NCBI GenBank assembly: GCA_014529385.2
Contig: CM043944.1
Coordinates: 73,871,384 to 73,935,383, forward strand
DNA: 64,000 nt
Reading direction: 5' to 3'
DNA from: Adiantum capillus-veneris
Taxonomy: Eukaryota > Streptophyta > Polypodiopsida > Polypodiales > Pteridaceae
A model generated the notes under the pieces. It was not told where the DNA came from and ran no database searches. It saw only the letters and a program-made list of their open reading frames with translations. The translations under genes and the position numbers were made by a program. Each line of letters starts with the position of its first letter. Position 1 is the first letter of the stretch. Below, one piece after another: positions 22,066 through 33,587 of the stretch.

Positions 22066-23262
22066 TACACACACACACACACAAGCTCCCTTTAGACAAA
22101 GGGAATGAGGGACACATGTCCGCTCCCTAGCCCAGATGCCCACAAGGTGTACTGAATTCCTATTGGATGGCCTTGGAGGTGGACCAATGAGAATAAGGCT
22201 AGAGTAAATCTAGTTTACTTAATTTAAAAACATTTAATAAAAGAACCAAATAAGAATTAAGCTTTCTAGAAGACTATTGGACAGTCTCCCAAGGGGACCA
22301 ATGAGCATTCAGCAGCCCAATGGCTTGCCTGATTCCTATTGGCCAGGAGGCAAAGGGGTCCAATGAGAGTTTAGTTGAATTAAATAACTACCTAAATCTC
22401 TCACAAAAGGGGAAAGGGGGACACATGTCAGAAGGCTATCACTTATGCTGCTTAATTACCATTGGTTAAGCCTGGGGAGGTCCAATAGGATGCTAGCAAG
22501 AGGGGTCGACCAAGAGAGAGAGGGGGCTGATTTTTCAAACGTATTATCACCTACACACTCACACTTGCTCATGTGTGAAGTAAAGAAGACTCACTCTCCT
22601 TCTCAAGCTTTAATGGAAAGCTTATCACCTACTCCAGGCTTGTCAGAAGGGAGGCCTACACCAACAACTCTTGGCTTTGTGATGCAAATCCAACCAAGAG
22701 CCAAGCTTCAATGGATGCTCATCTCCTCTACCATGCTAATTACTAAGCTAAGCTATGCTAATATGAGTGATTATGTGAGGAGATGTACATCTTTCTCGTA
22801 AGAATACTCCTTCCTCTCAATCTACTCTCATACCCCGCTAGCTCTCACCATCTTTGAAGGTGTGTGAGGTCTTGGGTCTGAGACCGTGAGGGAATTGATG
22901 TTGTGTTTGATAAGTGTTTTGCGTAGTGCTTGAAGTTTCCATCTTCATTGCACTAGCTAGTATTGAAGGAACACAAGAAATTGTATTGTAAAATGTCTCT
23001 CTTGATGGGAGAAACCATAATACAAAGCCTTTTGGAGGGGGGACCGGCTCCATGAAAATCCGGTCCTCAAGTGTTGTCAATTTCTTCATTTCTCTCTCTT
23101 TTGAAGTATTGTTCATGCTATCTAACTAGGTGTTATGATTTTTGTTGCTCTCTCCACCCAAGCACTCTTGTTAATCTCATTAGGAATCTATTCTAATGAA
23201 ATGCTCACTATGTTCATGCTATTTTCCGCTAGACACAAGTTACTAGGCCATTAAATGTTACA
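21823..23262 (+). repeat. 5' LTR of the gag-remnant element
   Basis: The last 760 bp (from about 22,503) are repeated at 24,829-25,595. It ends ...AATGTTACA directly before the primer site. The upstream part contains (TC)n(CA)n at 22,031-22,083 and four ATTGG/CCAAT pairs. Confidence 0.75.
22162..22486. promoter_or_regulatory. Four ATTGG-N16/17-CCAAT modules in LTR U3
   Basis: Inverted CCAAT pairs at 22,162-22,188, 22,276-22,302, 22,338-22,364 and 22,461-22,486. Spacing between ATTGG and CCAAT is 17, 17, 17 and 16 bases, and neighbouring bases are partly shared (GG before CCAATGAG). CCAAT boxes bind NF-Y; a promoter role in the LTR is inferred from position only. Confidence 0.55.
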
Positions 23263-23263
23263 T

Positions 23264-23275
23264 TGGTATCAGAGC
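23264..23275 (+). other. Primer binding site, initiator Met tRNA type
   Basis: TGGTATCAGAGC, the classic complement of plant initiator Met-tRNA 3' end, one base after the LTR end. It fixes the element's orientation and LTR boundary. Confidence 0.93.
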
Positions 23276-23617
23276 ACAAGGTTTCTCTTTTCTTGCTCAA
23301 GAAGGGAGGTCCTCAAGCTAGCTATAAATGGTTGGTACTATTAATTTCATGTGAGTAAGTAGAATAGGGATTTTTCAGCCTTGCAGTGCGCCTGCCTTTG
23401 TGCAGTTAACGGGGCATCACCATCAAGAGCTATGGTCTTAATAGTGGAGTCCTACGGGGCTTGCCTACGGCTTTCTCTTATATTCCTTGAAATTAATGGT
23501 ATTCGAGACACGGGTACAGTAGCTTGAGTGCCTTTTCTAAAGGGGTAAAGAGGAGTAGCAACTAGGGCTTGAATTGCCAAAGTACACCTAAAACGTTTAC
23601 ACCTAAAAGTTGTTAGA

Positions 23618-24828
23618 ATGGCTAACAATAGTAAAGAGAGTGAAATTAATGTTGATAACTTTGATTTTGCTAATGAGAAAGCTACTAATGATGCCCCGAT
23701 GCTTGTTAAATATTTTGTTTCTAGGCTTCAACAAACCATGGGCAATCCATCCCTCCAAAGTGAAGTGCAATGGTAGCTTCGTGGTCATGGGATTCTCCAA
23801 GCTCCCCACCATGACGAGAGGGCACCTAGGAAGCCTCCTTGTGAGACTTCCAAAAGAGGTATCTCTCCGATTCGAGAAGAAGAAGAGGATCCCTATGAAG
23901 GGCTTAGAAATTTTGTCCTTGATGACGCATCTCCTTCTCAAAGGAGAATTCAAGAGCCTCCATCGAAGGAACAAGAAATAAGTGAGTCTCCCGCCACCTC
24001 GACGGAGATGGCTCCACGAAGACGGCGGGCTAAACGCTCTCCATCACCTCGAAAATGGAGAAGAGCATGGCATACTTCTCCACACCGTACTTCAAAGAGG
24101 GATTGCAAAAAGCAAGAGAAGAAAAAGGCGAGAAAGAGGACACCCTCTTCTCCATCTTCTTCATCCTCTTCCTCTTATGAAAGTGATGGTCAAGACAAGA
24201 AGATCAAGGCAAGAAAAAGGCAAGAAAGAGGTCACCTCCATCTTCCTCAAATTCTTCATCTTCTGAAGAAAGTGATGGTGCAACCTTTGAACCATAAAAA
24301 AGAAGAGGCCATAGGAAATCCTATGCCACGTGGAAGAGGTCATCCAAGCTCAAGAAGTTCAAAGAGGGAGGGAAGAGCATATCTTTCCTTACCTATGATG
24401 GCACTTTTGGTGCTACGGACAAATTCTTGGCCTTTATCCAACAATTTGATGCGGCATTCGGAGATGAGGGCTTCACGGAGTCCTCTAAGCTACGCCATGT
24501 AGCTATGCACTTTTAAAATTCCTTCAGACAATGGTGGTCTAGCCTACGGACCAACGATGAAGCTCCACAAACATGGAAAGCTTTAAGAGCTTCCATTATG
24601 AAGCAGTTTTTGGCCACCGATGCCAAAGACAAAGTACTCACTGAATGGATAAACTTAAAGCTCTCCCCCTATGAATATATCCACAAATATGTAGACAAGT
24701 TTTGGGACCTACAACTCAAAGCCACTGTCTTCAAAAAGTTGGATTTTGGAGAGCAAAAGCAACAATTTTGTGCGGGCTTAACCGAAGAAATGGCAGACTA
24801 TGTCAACTCCCAAAGGCCACGCACAAAG
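23618..24828 (+). pseudogene. gag remnant of LTR element
   Basis: The frame starts at ATG 23,618 (MANNSKESEINVDNF), has an in-frame TAG near 23,771, and continues in frame through a basic, Arg/Ser-rich segment at 24,008 onward. After a frame change it reads FLTYDGTFGATDKFLAFIQQ (about 24,390) and MKQFLATDAKDKVLTEWINL (24,598) up to AGLTEEMADYV, a capsid-like Retrotrans_gag domain. The sequence then joins LTR sequence at about 24,829. Gag forms the virus-like particle; no active product is expected. Confidence 0.75.
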
Positions 24829-25595
24829 GGGTCAACCAAGAGAGAGAGAGAGGGGGCTGATTTTTCAAAGGCATTATCACCTACACACTCACAATCACTC
24901 ATGTGTGAAGTAAAGAAGACTCTCTCTCCTTCTCAAGCTTTAATGGAAAGCTTATCACCTACTCCAAGCTTGTGAGAAGGGAGGCCTACACCAAAAACTC
25001 TTGGCTTTCTAATGCAAATCCAACCAAGAGCCAAGCTTCAATGCATGCTCATCTCCTCTACCATGCTAATTACTAAGATAAGCTATGCTAATATGAGTGA
25101 TTATGTGAGGAGATGTACATATTTCTCGTAAGAATACTCCTTCTTCCTCTCAATCTACTCTCATACCCCGCTAGCTCTCACCATCTTTGAAGGTGTGTGA
25201 GGTCTTGGGTCTGAGACCGTGAGGGAATTGATGTTGTGTTTGATAAGTGTTTTGCGCAGTGCATGAAGTTTCCATCTTCATTGCACTAGCTAGTATTGAA
25301 GGAACACAAGAAATTGTATTGTAAAATGTCTCTCTTGATGGGAGAAACCATAATACAAAGCCTTTTGGAGGGGGGACCGGCTCCATGCAAATCCGGTCCT
25401 CAAGTGTTGTCAATTTCTTAATTTCTCTCTCTTTTGAAGTATTGTTCATGCTATCTAACTAGGTGTTATGATTTTTGTTGCTCTCTCCACCCAAGCACTC
25501 TTGTTAATCTCATTAGGAATCTATTCTAATGAAATGCTCACTATGTTCATGCTATTTTCCGCTAGACACAAGTTACTAGGCCATTAAATGTTACA
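24829..25595 (+). repeat. Truncated 3' LTR of the gag-remnant element
   Basis: Nearly identical to 22,503-23,262 and ends ...AATGTTACA at 25,595. Its first about 680 bp are missing, and the break falls in a (GA)n run, which may have served as the recombination point. Confidence 0.85.
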
Positions 25596-27230
25596 CTTCA
25601 CAATGTTTGATCAGAAATTATAAATAAAAGGCATAGTGATGTGAGAAATGAACTCTTTTAACACTTTATTCATGCCATTCATCATGTGAGCAACAAAATT
25701 TGTGGCACCTTGTGGTAAAGTGCACATTCTTACTAACCCAAGAGGTGTCCACGTAGTAGTAAGATCCCTACTCTCCAAAGCAAGCTAAAACTGATCATAA
25801 CCTGTATAGAGATCACCATGGAGTATATGGCCCTACTTGCAAAAGCTTCAGCAAACTCGTCCACGATGGAACTTGTGCTCGCATTGCAGATTGTTACCTT
25901 GTTTACTAGCTGCATGTCGTGAATAAATTGCAAGGCTCCATTCTTCTTTGAATAGTGAACCATTGATTGGAATAGGGTTCACAAGAAGACAACTCCAGAA
26001 TGCCCATGCATATCTTATCATTTAACAAGTCAATAAGCTTTGGCAAGTGAGCTTTAGGTACATGAATAGGATCTAAATTCCATGGCATATGAGGAACAAA
26101 ATAACCATTAGTGCTACAACATTTGGATCTACACATCCAATCTCACTGGGATCAAAAGGAAATTCCTTACTATGTTTTGCAAGCATCTCTTGAAAGCACT
26201 TGAGCTCCTCGTCACTAAGAAACTCTTCTTCACCAACGATTATTTGCTTTAAGGTCTCTTCAATAAATTGATGGCCAATATGCTTGGGATACTTTAGCTT
26301 TGGCTATTGTGAAGCTTTCTTGATAACTTCGTCACTTCTTCCTGAAAGAGGAATAGCTACAGGTCCAAAATTCTTAGCAAAAGTTTTGTAGTTTGTATCC
26401 ACATACACTTCAAACACATCATACAAATCTTTTCTTGCCTCTGTTAGAATGTCATTCATGTCCATTGAATTCACTTTCACAAATTCAGTCCCACTTTGCA
26501 ACCTAAACTTATTGATAACGTCAAGCTCTGACATCGTATCAACATAAGAAACTTCTTCAAAGACTCAGATAACATCATCAAGTTCAAGTACATCACATCC
26601 ATGTAGATCACTCTGAACAATTACCATATGTTGCTTACCATGTAGATCACTATGAACAATTACCATATGTTAGTCCCAAAAAACCTAAAGAAAAAGTCTC
26701 TTTTTGCGAGAACTTCTTCTTCTCTGTACCATTAGAGTCCCGTCCTATAGTGTCATCCCAAGAAAATCCTGAGAAAACGTGTAATCTTTGAACTTTTTAC
26801 AAATCTTGGGCAAGGATTGATCTCGTCAAATGTATTTGTTTCTAACATGATCAACACAAACAGTCAAAAATTAAACATCTCTTTTCTCTTCTTTACTTTA
26901 AATCCTTGCATATATTGGACCATCATCCAACACTTTTGTTTCCATATGCATAGCCGTTATGTAAGGTTTCTTTAAAATAAGTGGATAGGAGGAATGCTCC
27001 TGTATGAAAAAATTATGTTCATCATAAACATCTCCAATTGTTACCTTAACATTTTCACATGCTCCATATAGTTCGTCAGGCTATGTGTTAGTAGCTTGAA
27101 TTTGCCAACCATGATCCATATCAATAGGCCACTTCTCTCTCTGGTATAAGCTGTTTGACATTAAGTTAATCTTTGAACCATGATCCACAAGTGCTAGAAT
27201 AGGCTCATTAATATCACCAAGCTTAACAAC
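25596..27230 (-). pseudogene. Protease and N-terminal RT of Ty3 element, copy 1
   Basis: Read on the minus strand, 27,230-27,147 encodes a retropepsin start with the active-site triplet DHG (LVDHGSKINLMSNSLYQREK). The degenerate linker region follows, then RT text: PWNLDPIHVPKAHLPKLIDL (about 26,085), CEPYSNQWFTI, and VNKVTICNASTSSIVDEFAE (about 25,900). A frame shift near 25,810 and several stops break it. After 25,600 the RT is cut by the LTR element. Confidence 0.78.
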
Positions 27231-28718
27231 CATTCATCATGTGAGCAAAAAAATTTGTGGCACCTCGTGGTAAAGTGCACATTCTTACCAACCCAAGAGG
27301 TGTACGCATAGTAGTAAGATCCCTACTCTCCAAAGAAAGCTGAAATTGATCATAACGTGAATAGAGATCACCCATGGAGTATATGGCCCTACTTGCAAAA
27401 GCTTCAACAAACTCGTCCACGATTGGACTTGTGCTCGCATTGCAAATTGTTACCTTGTTTACTAGTTCCATGTCCTGAATAAATCTCAAGGCTCCATTCT
27501 TCTTCAAATGGTGAACCATCGATTGGAATAGGGTTCACAAGACGGCTCCAAAATGCCCATACATATCTTCTCATTTAACAAGTCAATAAGCTTTGGCAAG
27601 TGAGCTTTAGGTACATGAATAGGATCTAAATTCCATGACATAAGAGGAACAATGAAAATAACCATTGGTGCTGCAACATTTGGATCTACGCATCCAATCT
27701 CACTGGGATCAAAAGAAAATGCCTTCCCATGTTTTGCAAGCATCTCTTGAAAGCACTTGACCTCCTCGTCACACTAAGAAACCCTTCTTCACCAATGATT
27801 ATCTGCTTTAAGTTCTCTTCAGTAAATTTATGGCCAATATCCTTGGGATACCTTAGCTTTGGTTGTTGTGAATCTTTCTTGATAACTTCGTCACTTCTTC
27901 CTGGGAGAGGAATAGCTACAGGGGTTAAAATTCTTAGCAACAGTCTTGTACTTTGTATCCACCTACGATTCAAACAGATCATCCAAATCTTTTCTTGCCT
28001 CTGTTTGAATGTCATACATGTCCATTGAATTCACTTTCACAAATTCAGTCCCACTTTGCAACCTAAACTTATTGATAACTTCAAGCTCTGACATTGTATC
28101 AACATAAGAAACTTCTTCAAAGACTCAAATAACATCATCAGGTTCAAGTACATCACATCCATATAGATCACTCTAAACACTTACCATAAGTTGCTTCTCC
28201 TACTTAGATAACTCAATAAACTTCCTGTATGAAATTGAACCTTCAAATGTTAGTCCTAGAAAACCTAAAGAAAAAGTCTCTTTTTGCGAGAACTTCTTCT
28301 TCTTTGTACCACTATAGTCCCATCCTATAGTGTCATCCCAAGAAAATCCTGAGCAAACCTGTACTCTTTGAGTTGTTTACAGATCTTTGATCTCATAAGT
28401 TGTATTTGTTTCTAACATGATCAACACAAACAATCAAAAAGTAAACATCTCTCTTATCTTCTCTACTTCAAATCCTTGCATATATTGGACCATCATCCAA
28501 CACCTTTGTTTCCATATGCACAGCCGTTATGTAAGGTTTCCTTAAAATAAGTGGATAGGAGGAAAGCTCCTGTATGAAAAAATTATGTTCATCATAAACA
28601 TCTCCAAATGTTACCTTAACATTTTCACATGCTCCATATAGCTTGTCAGGCTGGGTGTTAGCAGCTTGAATTTGCCAACCATGATCCATATCAATAGGCC
28701 ACTTCCCTCTCTAGTAGT
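25676..28718 (-). repeat. 1.5-kb direct duplication inside Ty3 protease-RT region
   Basis: Two copies, 25,676-27,147 and 27,231-28,718, agree throughout with many point differences. Each encodes the segment from after the protease active site to the RT palm. About 83 bp between them hold the protease active-site part, which the right copy lacks at its own upstream side. Confidence 0.88.
27231..28718 (-). pseudogene. Protease C-terminus and N-terminal RT of Ty3 element, copy 2
   Basis: Same content as the left copy without the protease active site. RT text is clearer here: SPIVDEFVEAFASRAIYSMG, DLYSRYDQFQLSLESRDLTT and RTPLGLVRMCTLPRGATN (27,519-27,223). Upstream lie MDHGWQIQAANTQPDKLYGA (28,689) and SELDVINKFRLQSGTEFVKV-type text. 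It is broken by stops and frameshifts. Confidence 0.78.
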
Positions 28719-30563
28719 GGCTCTCGCCCAATGTGTTCTAGAAAAATGGCTCTTAGGTACAGTTTCTTCACCATCATCATCATTAAAATGAACATGTCTT
28801 ACCTTGGGTGTGACTTGATTTGAAACCACTGCAAATTTCAAGCTTTCTTCTTCAATACGTGCCTCATAAGCATCCAAAATTGACTGAACTTGTTGAATCA
28901 CTTGGCTCTTGATCGAGTGAAGTTCCTATTCAACTAGTCCTTTCCGCTCTCGCTCTATAATGTCAATAATTTCTTCATGAAATTCATGCTTAGCAATACC
29001 CAAGATGTCGCTCAAAGTGAGTTCCACCTTGCTATTAAGAATGTGTTCTTCAAACAACTTTTTCAAATCTGTATCCAATTCAATATCGGATTTTAACTTA
29101 TACGAAGGTCCTCTAGGTTAGCCTTACTTTTTGTCTTTGACCGCCTCCTACATAACTACTTCAGGTGTAGGAACTGCTTTGAAAGTTTAGCCTTCTTCCT
29201 TCTTGCCGCTAGACCTCGTAGCTCACTTTAATGAGCCCAGATTATCTTCATCTCTCTTGCATTTCTATTCCACCATAGCTTCATTGGCCTGAGATTTTGC
29301 AAGGAAAGCATACACAGAAAGAGAATCCATAGGATTTGACCACCTTGTAGTTTCCAAATACAATTCTGAGATTGACTTAATGTTTAATGAGTCACTTTAC
29401 CTTTCTCAGTTGTTCTCAAAGCATAGGGCCACATATTAACCTTGTTGGCTCTAATAATTTCATCATCCTCTGTATCATATACTTGTAATCCATAGGTTAC
29501 TGCATCAACCATAAAAACATTATGCTGCATATCCTTAATCAACTTTTTCATACGCCCTTTTCATACTTGAAGCACAGACATTTCCAATTTTCCTAAGATG
29601 GAGCTTGTTGTCCTTCCAAAAAAACCATTTTCTTCTTATAACCTTCATTGAAATCATCACAATCTTTATGCACATGATCTAAACTATCACACCACATGCA
29701 ATCTTATCTCAATCCATTTGTGGAGGATACTGCCTGGTTCTAATGAAGATCCACTTGCATTCAAGTCTTCAAGTTTAATAGAAGTTTCAAATTCAAATTC
29801 AACTCTTGCATACCTTTTACTAGTTCATCAAGAGCTGGCTCTTCCAGCTTGGGTTTTGGATTCTCCGCTGGTTCTTCTTCAAGTGCATCCATAGGGTCAA
29901 TCACAATGAACTTATCCACCCTCTTTTGCACCTTAACACTCATGTGAAGTGCTTCAAAAATTATTTTCCAGTCAGCAGTTAAGCCTAACCCACCCAATTG
30001 ATCCTTGAGCAGTTGCACCAAACTCTTTTGAAGGCATGGATTAGCCGCTTGAATGAATAGTTTGACCCTTTGGCTGCATCGTTTTTTGCTAAGTAGTAGA
30101 CAGTTGTTTAAACTTTTTCTCAAAATCTCATAGCAATTCCCTTGTAGATAAACCCTTGTCCTCTTTCTGTATCCGCTTCATAAAGCTTTGTTTGGTGACT
30201 TGTTGAGAATATTTAAGGAAGTACTCTTCTTGTAATGCCTTCTTAAGCTCCTGCCAATTTGCACAGTGCGCTATCAAAATTTATTCAATTGGAGCCCTAA
30301 GATTGAGAGTTGAAATCAAATCAAAACCTTCCACTGTGTCATGATCATTAACACCATATTCCTCCATAGATTGTTCATAAATAGTGCAAAACTTTGAAAT
30401 ATCATGCCATTCAAATCATTGCATTTTCAGTTACCGTGCACCATGCTTGGTGAATACGTTCACTCCGTTAAAATTGCTGCGAAGAAGTATGTTGTTGTTG
30501 CATATAAGCTGCAAATTGTTGCATCATCTGTTGCATTGTTTCTTTCTATGGTGTTGTCATCCA
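28719..30563 (-). pseudogene. gag of Ty3 element, degenerate
   Basis: Minus-strand fragments: an N-terminal Gln-rich stretch (MMQQFAAYMQQQHTSSQQF, about 30,530), AANPCLQKSLVQLLKDQLGG (about 30,040), DPMDALEEEPAENPKPKLEE (about 29,890) and VQSILDAYEARIEEESLKFA (28,890). The candidate start ATGACAACACCA lies at about 30,560, next to the MITE. Many stops. The assignment rests on position upstream of protease and on composition, since the capsid fold is not obvious. Confidence 0.6.
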
Positions 30564-31490
30564 TTAGGAAGAGAATGGGGTCTAGGATGGCCTCTTTATT
30601 GGGCAGTTTAGGGAAGTCAAACCTTCAGTATTAAGAAAGTAATCAAAGGACAACTTTGGAATTTAAATAGAAAAATGGCTAGCTTATTTGAATTCAAATT
30701 TTCCCCCAAATAGAATTTAAATTCTAGTGTGTGAAACCATATCATGTAGCATATCTATGGAAAGAGCTAGATTTATAGATTCTAGATCTATGATCTCCAC
30801 TCAAATTAAAGATCTTATGCAGGAGTTATGAAAGACTGAAAATCATAAAATTGTCCACCTCCTATTCATTAGGAAGAGGATGGGTTGTAGAAGGGCCTCT
30901 TTATTTGCCATGAGATTATGGAGGTGATTAATATTTTGACAAATAGGTGTACGCCATGTGTGCAAGAGTGGTGAGTGTGTAAGAGTGGTCAAAGGATGCA
31001 CTTTTTCCCCCAAAAAGGAGGTGGATAATTTTATGATTTTTGGCCTTCCATAACTCCCACATATTATCTTCGATTTGAATGGAGATCATAGATCTGCAAT
31101 CTATGCGTCAAGCTCTTTCCATAGATATGCTATATGATATGGTCTTACCCGCTAGATTTTAAATTCAATCTTGGGGGGAAACTTTGAATTCAAATAAACT
31201 AGCCGTTTTGCCTGTCTGAATTCAAAATCTTTCCTTTGATTACTTTCTTAATACTAAAGGTTTGACTTCCTTAAACTACCACCTTAAACTACCAAATAAA
31301 GAGGCCCTCCTAGACCCCATTCTCTTCCTAATGTGGGGGGCAAAGTGAATCCTTTGAACACCCTTACACATCTCTTACACACCCACCATTCTTGCACACA
31401 TGGCGTACACATATTTTTCAAAATGTTAATCACCTCCATAAGCTCATGGAAAATAAAAAGGCCCTCCTAGACCCCATCCTCTTCCTAATG
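30564..31490. mobile_element. hAT-like MITE interrupted by an inverted copy of itself
   Basis: The outer MITE (30,564-30,866 plus 31,334-31,490, about 460 bp) starts CATTAGGAAGAGAATGGGGT and ends with its inverse. It is flanked by TTGTCATC (30,556-30,563) and GGGTCATC (31,491-31,498), which agree at 6 of 8 positions, as expected of a decayed 8-bp hAT duplication. There is no coding capacity. Confidence 0.78.
30867..31333. mobile_element. Inner MITE, 467 bp, opposite orientation
   Basis: A complete element with the same terminal inverted repeats (CATTAGGAAGAGGATGGG...CCCCATTCTCTTCCTAATG), oriented opposite to the MITE that contains it. No clear duplication flanks it (CTCCTATT and TGGGGGGC differ); the outer element reads through the junction without a gap. 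Confidence 0.75.
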
Positions 31491-31498
31491 GGGTCATC

Positions 31499-33138
31499 AC
31501 CTTTGCTACCAAAGTCCCACCCCCGCTCGGTTTCGCATTGTAGGAGGTAGTCGTAGCGAGCATAGACCAACTCTGACAAAATCATCAATCCAAAGAGAGC
31601 ATCACCTGGCCTCACAGGATGCAGCTTTAAGAAACTATTTATATAATGTGCATTCAAAGGGTATTAATAAAACCCCTTTACTTACATGCTGAAGGTAATA
31701 AAATGACTCTTTTTCATGAAAAACTTGTGGTTTTTTCTCTCAAATCAGTTAAAAAACCCCCTTGGTTTATATAATCCTATTAAACTTTTAAACATTTGGC
31801 AATTAAAAACCCTATTTATTTGAACTCACATGGTAACTTACATGTTTAAAAGGTGAACCCCCCAACACTCGGCTAGGACTTGGAAACATCACACAATCAA
31901 GTGTGAGAGCATCATCAGACACAATGAGTGAGAGGATTCAAGAGAATTCTTCTCCAGTGCAAGTAGAGATTATCCATGAATAAACTAGCTCTAATCACAT
32001 TCTAATCACTAATCAAGTAACTCCTACACACATCAAGTCCACCAAAGTCCAACTTGCCAATCTTCTTGAGTCACAAGAACACAATCATCAACACAAGCAT
32101 CCATGACCGAAGCACACACTAGAAGTTGACCTCTTCAATCATTACATGCCAATCAAGGTACTCTAATCATGTCACACACAATTGGCATTGAGTTCAAGGC
32201 TCTTAAACCTTCACACACTTAAGCACACAATTAGACACACACTCTAATCACATGACCAAGAGTGCACACACACCACACTAATCAAGAGATTTAGTGGTCA
32301 TCAACCAACCAAAATACTCATGGTAGAAGAGAGTTAAATCAAAGACAAAATTCATTACCTCTCTCAAAACTAGAATAATAAGAGTGTAAATACTTCATGA
32401 GATTAATGAAATGTAGAGAAGACAAGATTAATGAGAGACATAGAGATTAGATTAATCAATCAAGAGCTTCTCTAAGTACGGAGGATTAGCACCAGCCTTC
32501 TAAGGATGAGCATTAAGCTCAAAGCTAGGCCATCCATAGATTGAGCACTCAAGAGTGAGCTCTCAATAATGACTACTCAAGAGTGAATCCTCTTTGCATA
32601 AAAGAGCTTCTTATAAAAGCATGGACTCCAAGCCTTTCTTCAGAGGGATTACGTAGAGTCCTTTAGCTTATACAGGATTGAAACTCTTAAATGAGCCTGA
32701 GAGATTATACAATGTGAATAAGAAATATTGTACACATCAATAGCACATTCCTAACTTGGTGCATAATCTGTGTAGCATGTGCTAGCCACTGCTAACATTC
32801 TCCCCTCCTAATTTTGCACAAGTCCTCGTGTTTCATTAATGTAGAGCACAGTGACATGGTAGAAAGTACGTCCTTGGAGGAATTTGAGCTACCAAAACAT
32901 AAATCATGTCATAAGTATCAAAGGCCAACAAAGATGAATAGAACATGAAGTGCAATGATCAATCATGCAAAGTGAATTTTTGCTTCCAAAAGATGGGTCC
33001 AATCATAGCCAAAACTAAACAACATAACGCAAAAAAAACACCTAAACTATTATGAAAATTAAACCACTAAAAATTTTAGATTTATGCACGTAGCACAAGC
33101 AATCAATTATGTCACCAAATTCAACACTCGACATACAT
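31499..33138 (-). mobile_element. Copia-like LTR fragment, minus orientation, boundaries uncertain
   Basis: On the minus strand, AGGAGGGGAGAA (32,809-32,798) followed by TGTTAGCAGTGG (from 32,797) reads as a polypurine tract plus the first bases of a 3' LTR. So 32,798-33,138 would be internal sequence and about 31,700-32,797 the LTR. No protein domain remains. The first 150 bp (to about 31,657) contain a minus-strand ORF of unknown kind that probably belongs to the surrounding Ty3 leader. Confidence 0.45.
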
Positions 33139-33587
33139 ATCTACCAAAGCATTGGTGGCCGAATTAGCCTTATCGTGAGTGAATTAAGCTTTTGCCATTT
33201 TTAATGCACTCCAAGTGACAACGTTTTGAAGAGAATATCCATTAAGATCCTTTCAAATCAATCAAAACATTCCCAAACACTCTTTGTGCCCTTTGATGTT
33301 TATCGCAAATAGACACACATGTTGACTATGGCTTTGCTAAGCACAACCTATAAGAAATATACAATATACTCCAAGAAAGAAGCTCCTTGAGATCCTTAAA
33401 TGCGCTAAAATACTTTTCAATACAATCAATAGCCTTGTTTGGTGCCAAAAAAAGAGAGATTTTTTTTTCCTAATGTCAAATAGATATTACCTACATCCAT
33501 CGCACAAAAAATAAGTCCTCTGGCAAAAGTTAACAAAACCCTACTATTCGTTTGTTTTTCTCCCAATAGGCATAGAGCATTACGACA
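33139..33587 (-). repeat. Right LTR copy of the minus-strand Ty3 element
   Basis: It matches the two parts of the left LTR (17,735-17,886 and 19,197-19,447) without the CACTA-like insertion and includes about 90 bp absent from the left copy. It ends in CGACA at 33,587. Decay is similar in both copies. Confidence 0.7.

Larger units (their letters stand above)
21823..25595 (+). mobile_element. Deleted LTR retrotransposon with gag remnant
   Basis: Plus-strand LTR element inserted in the Ty3 RT. It has a 5' LTR ending at 23,262, a Met-tRNA-type primer site, a gag remnant, and a truncated 3' LTR (about 24,829-25,595). No protease, RT or integrase remains: gag runs directly into the middle of the 3' LTR. 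The left boundary is uncertain; TGTGAAAG at 21,823 is my best candidate. I cannot find a matching TSD. Confidence 0.75.

Noticed and set aside
30564-31490. A microRNA precursor
   Set aside because: The arms are about 300 bp each with transposon-type termini and a flanking duplication; nested MITEs explain the fold better. Small-RNA data would be needed to say more.
31430-31657. Minus-strand ORF as an independent gene
   Set aside because: Its C-terminal part lies in the MITE, and the upstream part probably belongs to the leader of the surrounding Ty3 element; no family is recognised.
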